DNA from: Siphonodentalium dalli
Taxonomy: Eukaryota; Mollusca; Scaphopoda; Gadilida; Siphonodentaliidae
Assembly: GCA_032622095.1 (NCBI GenBank)
Contig: CP136065.1
Span: forward strand, 96,231,343 to 96,295,342
Reading direction: 5' to 3'
Length of the DNA stretch: 64,000 nucleotides
This document shows positions 58,770 through 64,000 of the stretch, one piece after another. Every line of letters starts with the position of its first letter. Position 1 is the stretch's first letter. The notes beneath the pieces are model-generated. The model made no database searches and was not told where the DNA came from. It saw nothing but the letters and a program-made list of their open reading frames with translations. The position numbers were made by a program, and so were the translations under genes.

Positions 58770-58967
58770 TTCTTTACTAAATACACATTAATTGATGACA
58801 AATTTCCTTAGGAACTGTTCAGATAATAAATTAAAAACGACCGTGTATTATCATTTCGTCTTGCTGCCATCTGCTCATATGTCCTTGATATCCGGAATAA
58901 TAGACCATTCCAATGTATACTTTATAACCGATGAGAGGGAGAATCCATTTAGTATAGAATGGGTTAA
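58770..58967. mobile_element. Family D MITE, left end decayed
   Basis: The right end CATTTAGTATAGAATGGGTTAA is clear. The interior has AATAGACCATTCCAATGTAT and GCTGCCATCTGCTCATATGT in the reverse sense. Confidence 0.75.
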
Positions 58968-59150
58968 AATTGAGATGAAAACTCAGACCTAAATATGAGA
59001 AATAATCAGACTTCCTTATGAATTTCTAGTGACTGATGTAATTGGTTGCTTCAAAACGCAGATACGGTGCGATCACAGATCCCATTATCGATTTATATGT
59101 TACAGTCAGATTGTGAAATAAATCGTTTCGTGATACATGTATGGCTAATT

Positions 59151-59212
59151 GTTTCAGTCATTTCATGAAATGATTGAAACTTTCAAACATTCCATGAAAT
59201 GACTGGAATATT
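59151..59212. repeat. TCATTTCATGAAATGA palindrome cluster
   Basis: TTTCAGTCATTTCATGAAAT and its near complement occur twice in 62 bp. Related words are at 60449-60522. Confidence 0.65.
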
Positions 59213-59467
59213 GTTATCTGCCTGACATATTTAGTCAAATTAATGGATTTTGAGATATACTTCATAACAATTCCGAGTTTACATGCGACTATAGGATTAT
59301 AGCAGAATGGCTTTCGTGTTGCAGATGTAAAATTACATCACAAAAAAATCATGCATGGTTATGGTCAGAGATACAATGTTGGCATAACGATAAAGGACAT
59401 GTCCGTATAACGTTGATCGCGAGCAATAATTCTCATAATGGACATTAAATTATTTGTTCGGAGCGCA

Positions 59468-59903
59468 GGCCTCAAAATATGGTGCTTGATATTTGCAGAG
59501 TGAGGTCCCCAGAGGGTGAATTTAATGACGCTATCCCGCACATCTGGCTAGCATCACCAAATTCATCTCCTCTGGAAAGTATCTTTATTATCAAATTAAC
59601 AAGGGTTTTAGTTTATTTAGAAACTTCTTTAGAAAGAATCTTTTCCTTTTTTTAGTTTAATTGGCAAACGAAACAATGCATAATCGAGGTGCACAATGGG
59701 TGCACATCACCATGGTCACCATCTGGGAACTTAAATATGTGTCAAGGTATCCCATAGTAGAGGAGACCATACATGTACATATACAATGAGATCCCAAGCG
59801 GATATATTTGGAAATACTACCCCACTGTGCGGCGTAGCGTCACTGAAGTTACCCTCTTGGGGCCTCATTCTGCAAATTTCCAGCACCATATTTTGAGGCC
59901 TGT
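59468..59903. mobile_element. Family C element, copy 7 (different ends)
   Basis: The ends are AGGCCTCAAAATATGGTGCT and its complement, unlike the AAGCCTTGAAATAGTG ends of other copies. The subterminal hairpins (about 59500-59575 and 59785-59865) and the AATGCATAATCGAGGTG middle belong to family C. Confidence 0.8.
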
Positions 59904-60089
59904 CGGTGCGTCAAAAAATATCATGGATTCCATTATCTAAAGGGGCCATATTTACCCAATGTCTGGGACAAGCGCGTGAGTATATATATATGTCTAAAAT
60001 AACCAACAACCTTATACTGACTGATACAATTAACGGACTCCAGACAAAAGAAGACGTGTTTGCAACTTTGAAGTAATCTGAAATCATCA

Positions 60090-60197
60090 CCGCTACAACC
60101 ACACCAACATCCCACCAGCTCTAATAAACTGCATTCAGAAACTAGCACCGCTACAACCACACCAACATCCCACCAGCTTTAATAAACTGCATTCATA
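60090..60197. repeat. Tandem duplication of ~55 bp
   Basis: GCTACAACCACACCAACATC and CCACCAGCT(C/T)TAATAAAC and TGCATTCA are present twice, almost identical. Confidence 0.85.
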
Positions 60198-60448
60198 CGC
60201 AGTTGTTAAATTGTCAATTTGTAGAGATCACCAAGTGTTCACCTCAGTCGATCAATATGCGAACAAATGCAAATCAAGGACAATCAACTATATAACAGCT
60301 GCTGGCATAGCTGTTTGGAATATTCCAATGAATGATACCTTCTGTGAACATTATTATGTTCGTTGATGTCACGAATATATGAATAAATACTAATAGAAAA
60401 CTTGCTGTATACATGTATATATCATTCTGATAACATTAGTATGATACA

Positions 60449-60522
60449 GTCATTTCATGACTGCCCAGTTTTAAGTCATTTCCAATCACGACTGACCCGG
60501 AAAGTCATTTCGTGAAATGTAT
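60449..60522. repeat. Second TCATTTCATGA inverted repeat
   Basis: CAGTCATTTCATGACTG and GGAAAGTCATTTCGTGAAAT; related to 59151-59212. The 1.2 kb between them could be one element with these ends. Confidence 0.45.
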
Positions 60523-61000
60523 TGCAAAGTTTGTAACAAAAACTTCATAGTACATAATATAGATATTGCTATATACTAGATGCCAACGGCGTGTCTTATT
60601 AATGTCTTCCGAAACGTGTGTCGACATTTCTTCGAGTGATTAACTTCCAATTTAATTTTAATGGAAAAAATGGTGATTGCCTTAACCCTTTCAACCCACG
60701 CCGAACTGGTTTGAAATTAACAACCCCAAGAATGATTTGCAGCACTGAAATGGGCCCAATGAAATTCCTGCAAATTATGATCAATTATCAGCGCCATAAA
60801 ACGAGATTGACGCGGCTGTTTTGTTCTGCGCACAGGGCTAATTATCCCGTATCACGCTACAATTACAGGGAAGTCGCAATAGGAGTTACATGAATTAGTA
60901 TATGGATCCTCTATCCGCCGAACGTTGGAACTAAATGCCAAACATCCAACTCCATTGTAAGTAGCAAATATGCCGAGTCTTATTGCGATTTTCCTACGGC

Positions 61001-61048
61001 TACAGTAATGCTCTAAATAATCGACCCCTTACTTAGAGCATTACTATA
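61001..61048. mobile_element. Palindromic MITE, family B, copy 10 (ends only)
   Basis: Only 48 bp remain: TACAGTAATGCTCTAAATAA, TCGACCCCTT and ACTTAGAGCATTACTATA. Both ends and the TA flanks are kept while the entire interior is gone. Confidence 0.85.
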
Positions 61049-61132
61049 TGCGCATATCAACATCATTGTTCCAAACTGCTTCGCCCAAGTCGTGAACACT
61101 GTCATTATAAAGCCCGCCAGTATCACAATCGT

Positions 61133-61158
61133 GGATAGGATAGGATAGGATAATTTAT
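61133..61158. repeat. (GGATA)n short tandem repeat
   Basis: GGATAGGATAGGATAGGATA followed by ATTTATTTCC, resembling the complement of the tail at 56980-57096. Confidence 0.6.
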
Positions 61159-61833
61159 TTCCAATATACACATATATACATACATAACATAGAAATAACA
61201 AGATAAACAGTTACATATTTATGTGGTATATTGAGAGGGGACGGCTTATCCCAATATAGTCTTCCTCCTACAGAAATAGTACATGCATTATATTTTAGAG
61301 GTGTACTCAGAGTATCATGCCAACTTTTGCGAAACCTCCTTTGCTTAAGCGTTTTACGTATTTACATGTAAATTGTAAATACTAGAGAAGATGGTCAGAT
61401 TACTACGAAGCGGGCGGCTGTTTCAATGCGCGATATTCGGCAACAACTGTCTAAATTTATACTTCACGGAAGTAAAAGTTCATACTTTATAAATGATAGG
61501 GTTTCAGTAGATTGTCTAAGTAGATAGCAATACTTATTGAATGGACATTTATATCTAGGCTGTCGTCTGCTATTGTTTTTGTGATTCCTCTGTCTGTTTA
61601 TTTAATTAAGGACCATATTTTCATTTCAATCAACTTACGAGTGAGTGTTGGCTGTTAAGCTGCCTTGGTCTATAATTATAATTAGACTGCTTGCCACCTG
61701 TAGGCGATGCTGTATCTTGTTTTATATATATTTTATACATTAGTTTCAAACAGTTTCAATGAGTTAGAAGACACCAATACATATCGCTTTATTATTTCAA
61801 CAACAAACTCATATTAATTTGTTATTATGTTTA

Positions 61834-62400
61834 CCCATACCATAGTATGGTAAACATAGTGTCGTTGTCCGGATTGACCACTCGTCGTTAGTCCGTCCGT
61901 CCGTCCGTCTGTCGGTCTGTCTGTAGACACTTTACGCATGGTGCGATAACTCGAACATTTTATATCTGATCGGAACCAAATTTTGTATATGAATTTCTCA
62001 GCATAAAAGACAGATCGAGTTCGAATATGGGTTTGATCAGACTATTTTAAACTGAGTTATGGCCCTTTTTCGAAAAAAAATTCACTCAAAAAGTTTTTAT
62101 TTTTACAAAAATAAAATGAATATGGATATATAAATAAAATAATATATAATAAAATAAAATAAAATAAAATATTTTTTGTTTAAATAATATTTTTTTTAAA
62201 ATAATTTAAAGTAACAAAATTTGAAAAACTAACACCATTATAACTCTGCCAAGGGTACCCCGAGTCACCACACCAAATTTGGTTTAAATCGGTCCATAAC
62301 TTTGTGTTATGTACTGGTAAATTTGTTTTGAGCGACTTTAAACCCATTGTTTGGAGCGACTTTAAACCAAATTCACCAATTCTATCCCATGCCTTTGGAC
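61834..62400. repeat. Dispersed-repeat body with (GTCC)n stretch
   Basis: It starts with the palindrome TTTACCCATACCATAGTATGG. TCCGTCCGTCCGTCCGTCTG follows at 61890, then GATAACTCGAACATTTTATA, ATCGGAACCAAATTTTGTAT, and poorly resolved A/T runs. GTCCGTCCGT with 'accaaatttggt' phrases is common in molluscan dispersed repeats; no ends are defined. Confidence 0.45.
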
Positions 62401-64000
62401 TACTTAGCTATTGGTAAGGCTATATTATTTTCTGATGTCTCTTATGCCAATTGATGTGCAAATAATCTGATAAAGAAAGCTATGGTATCTAATTTAAAAT
62501 AAAGATTCAACAATAAACATCACATGGTATTAACAGTAGACCTGGACATCTGCTGTAGAGTGATATCTTCAGATGGTCTGAGGTCATTATAATTGTTATT
62601 GGTTTAATAGAGAAGTCAGTGTTCAACATGAACAATTCTTGTGAGTTGTTGACAGCTCTGCTATATAATTGATATTAATGGGCCAGCAGTGACCTGGCTT
62701 ATCTGTATACTATATTGTGGGTAGAATTTGATATATTATTATTCTAAACTTAAATTGACTCCCTTAACCCAAGTATTCCATGTCCAGGCCACCTTTCACA
62801 TTTAACCCAAGGCTGTGGTGGTTTAGCTGTACCAGTGCAATCTCTTATATAAATGCGAGTGACTCATAAATTCCAATAATTTGTGTTATGTACAATTGTC
62901 TATAATAGGACATAACAGTATACTCTATATTCAACACTAAAACTCTCATTTATAATTCCGATCATATTAATTTACTATCGCCAAGGGATGCGTTAACATC
63001 TGCCGATCGTGATCGGCCTCTCGTTTTTTTTTGTATATATCTGATAATAGGTCAAATTTGGGTTTAAATATTTGTTCGTAGAACATTGGTGATATTACTT
63101 TAGATTTAATACGTTGTTGTATACTGCAGGTCTGGAACCCACGGAGGATACATCATTAAAATTATGTTCAGTAGTTAATTCCACCAAAACATATTGACAG
63201 TGAAAACATTGATCCCGACTCATCGGAATGATATGTTTCCTCAAATTATTGATTCTTGGGATCTCCCGCAATATTTAGCAAGTGTTTATTGTTCAGTCGG
63301 TCATATACACGTATCATGGAAGTGGTGGTGCAATTTGTATGAAGCGAACTCGTATCAGTGTCACAGTCAAAATGTCAGATATGGCAGTAATCTGCGCTCA
63401 TGGTGATGCATCATACATGTATATTGATTATAGCACAGCGAGTCCTGGCGGATAGAAGACCAGTTCGTGTCATGATATCCCAATGTAAGCGATAGTTTGT
63501 ATGTTGTGATATATTTGCCTGCGTGGTTAACTTGGTTAACAAAGTCATTCCATATCGTGCTACATTGCAACTTTTATCATTCCATTCCATACACTGTTCC
63601 ATTCCGAAAATTATCAATACCCTAACAGTATGCACGAGACAACTTAGGAAACAATTTCCGTTATCACGCTACATGTAACATCGCCAGATCGTTTTGACGT
63701 CACGTCTTCGGGAGTAAGTGCCAGAAGTGACATGGCCTGCGTGATGGCTATCTGCTAAGTCAGATTGTTAACGAGGGCATGTTGGCCATGTGCCTTTGTA
63801 CTAAGGTATATTAAGATAGGACATACAGTACAAGCATACCGCGACGCAGACTCGACATTGCGTCGTTTAATAATGACAATCACGTGAGCGGAAATAAGAA
63901 GTGTGAGTGCAAAAACAGGGTTAAAAACATAGTCGTGTTTTAGAATATCGAACTTTCAAAGGAGTACCGCCGCCTAAAAGAACGTACCTACATTTAGCGA
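62401..64000. other. Right edge, nothing recognised
   Basis: A fragment of family A (TCTCTTATATAAATGCGAGT, 62843) is present. Otherwise no exon, RNA gene or repeat could be supported. A TGACGTCACG lies at about 63695. Confidence 0.35.

Overview
The window is animal nuclear DNA: AT-rich, gene-poor, with spliced coding exons and dense mobile-element debris. The repeat types (AAGATGGC-type arrays, V-SINE-like and tRNA-derived SINEs, a very common TACATGTA octamer) suggest a lophotrochozoan, most likely a mollusc. That placement is inference.

Only one gene is recognised with confidence: a Rab26 (Rab26/Rab37 family) small GTPase on the minus strand, spread over at least 38.5 kb. Read 5' to 3', its exons are: a distal candidate first exon (44829-44785, 15 codons); a proximal candidate first exon (39124-38969, 52 codons); the P-loop and switch I exon (25984-25874, 37 codons); a 14-codon exon (17473-17432); and two versions of the 67-nt switch II exon (8196-8130 and 6378-6312). 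The exons for the G4/G5 motifs and the prenylated tail were not found and should lie left of base 1. The two switch II exons have the same length and phase. They differ at about 20 of 67 bases but only 3 of 22 residues. Only a transcript with exactly one of them stays in frame, so they look like mutually exclusive exons.

The introns and the upstream flank (45-64 kb) are filled with mobile elements. Several families of TTAA-flanked miniature elements have CCCTTT-type ends (piggyBac-like). A fully palindromic TA-flanked element occurs ten times, some copies trimmed to their ends. A third family carries hairpins just inside its ends, and one copy holds a nested hAT-like element with a BED zinc finger fragment. 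Further inverted-repeat elements, LINE reverse-transcriptase fragments (28.3, 32.8 and 49.9 kb) and SINEs (30.4 and 57.4 kb) are present. Tandem arrays lie at 43.8 kb (48 bp), 51.1 kb (44 bp), 55.1 kb (70 bp) and 57.8 kb (54 bp).

The largest structure is a palindrome of about 5 kb (33595-38588) just downstream of the proximal first exon. Its outer arms are nearly identical, while its inner arms are diverged and carry broken, matching protein remnants. A 69-bp hairpin module recurs inside miniature elements whose terminal repeats are otherwise unrelated. No RNA gene, CRISPR array or second convincing protein-coding gene was found.
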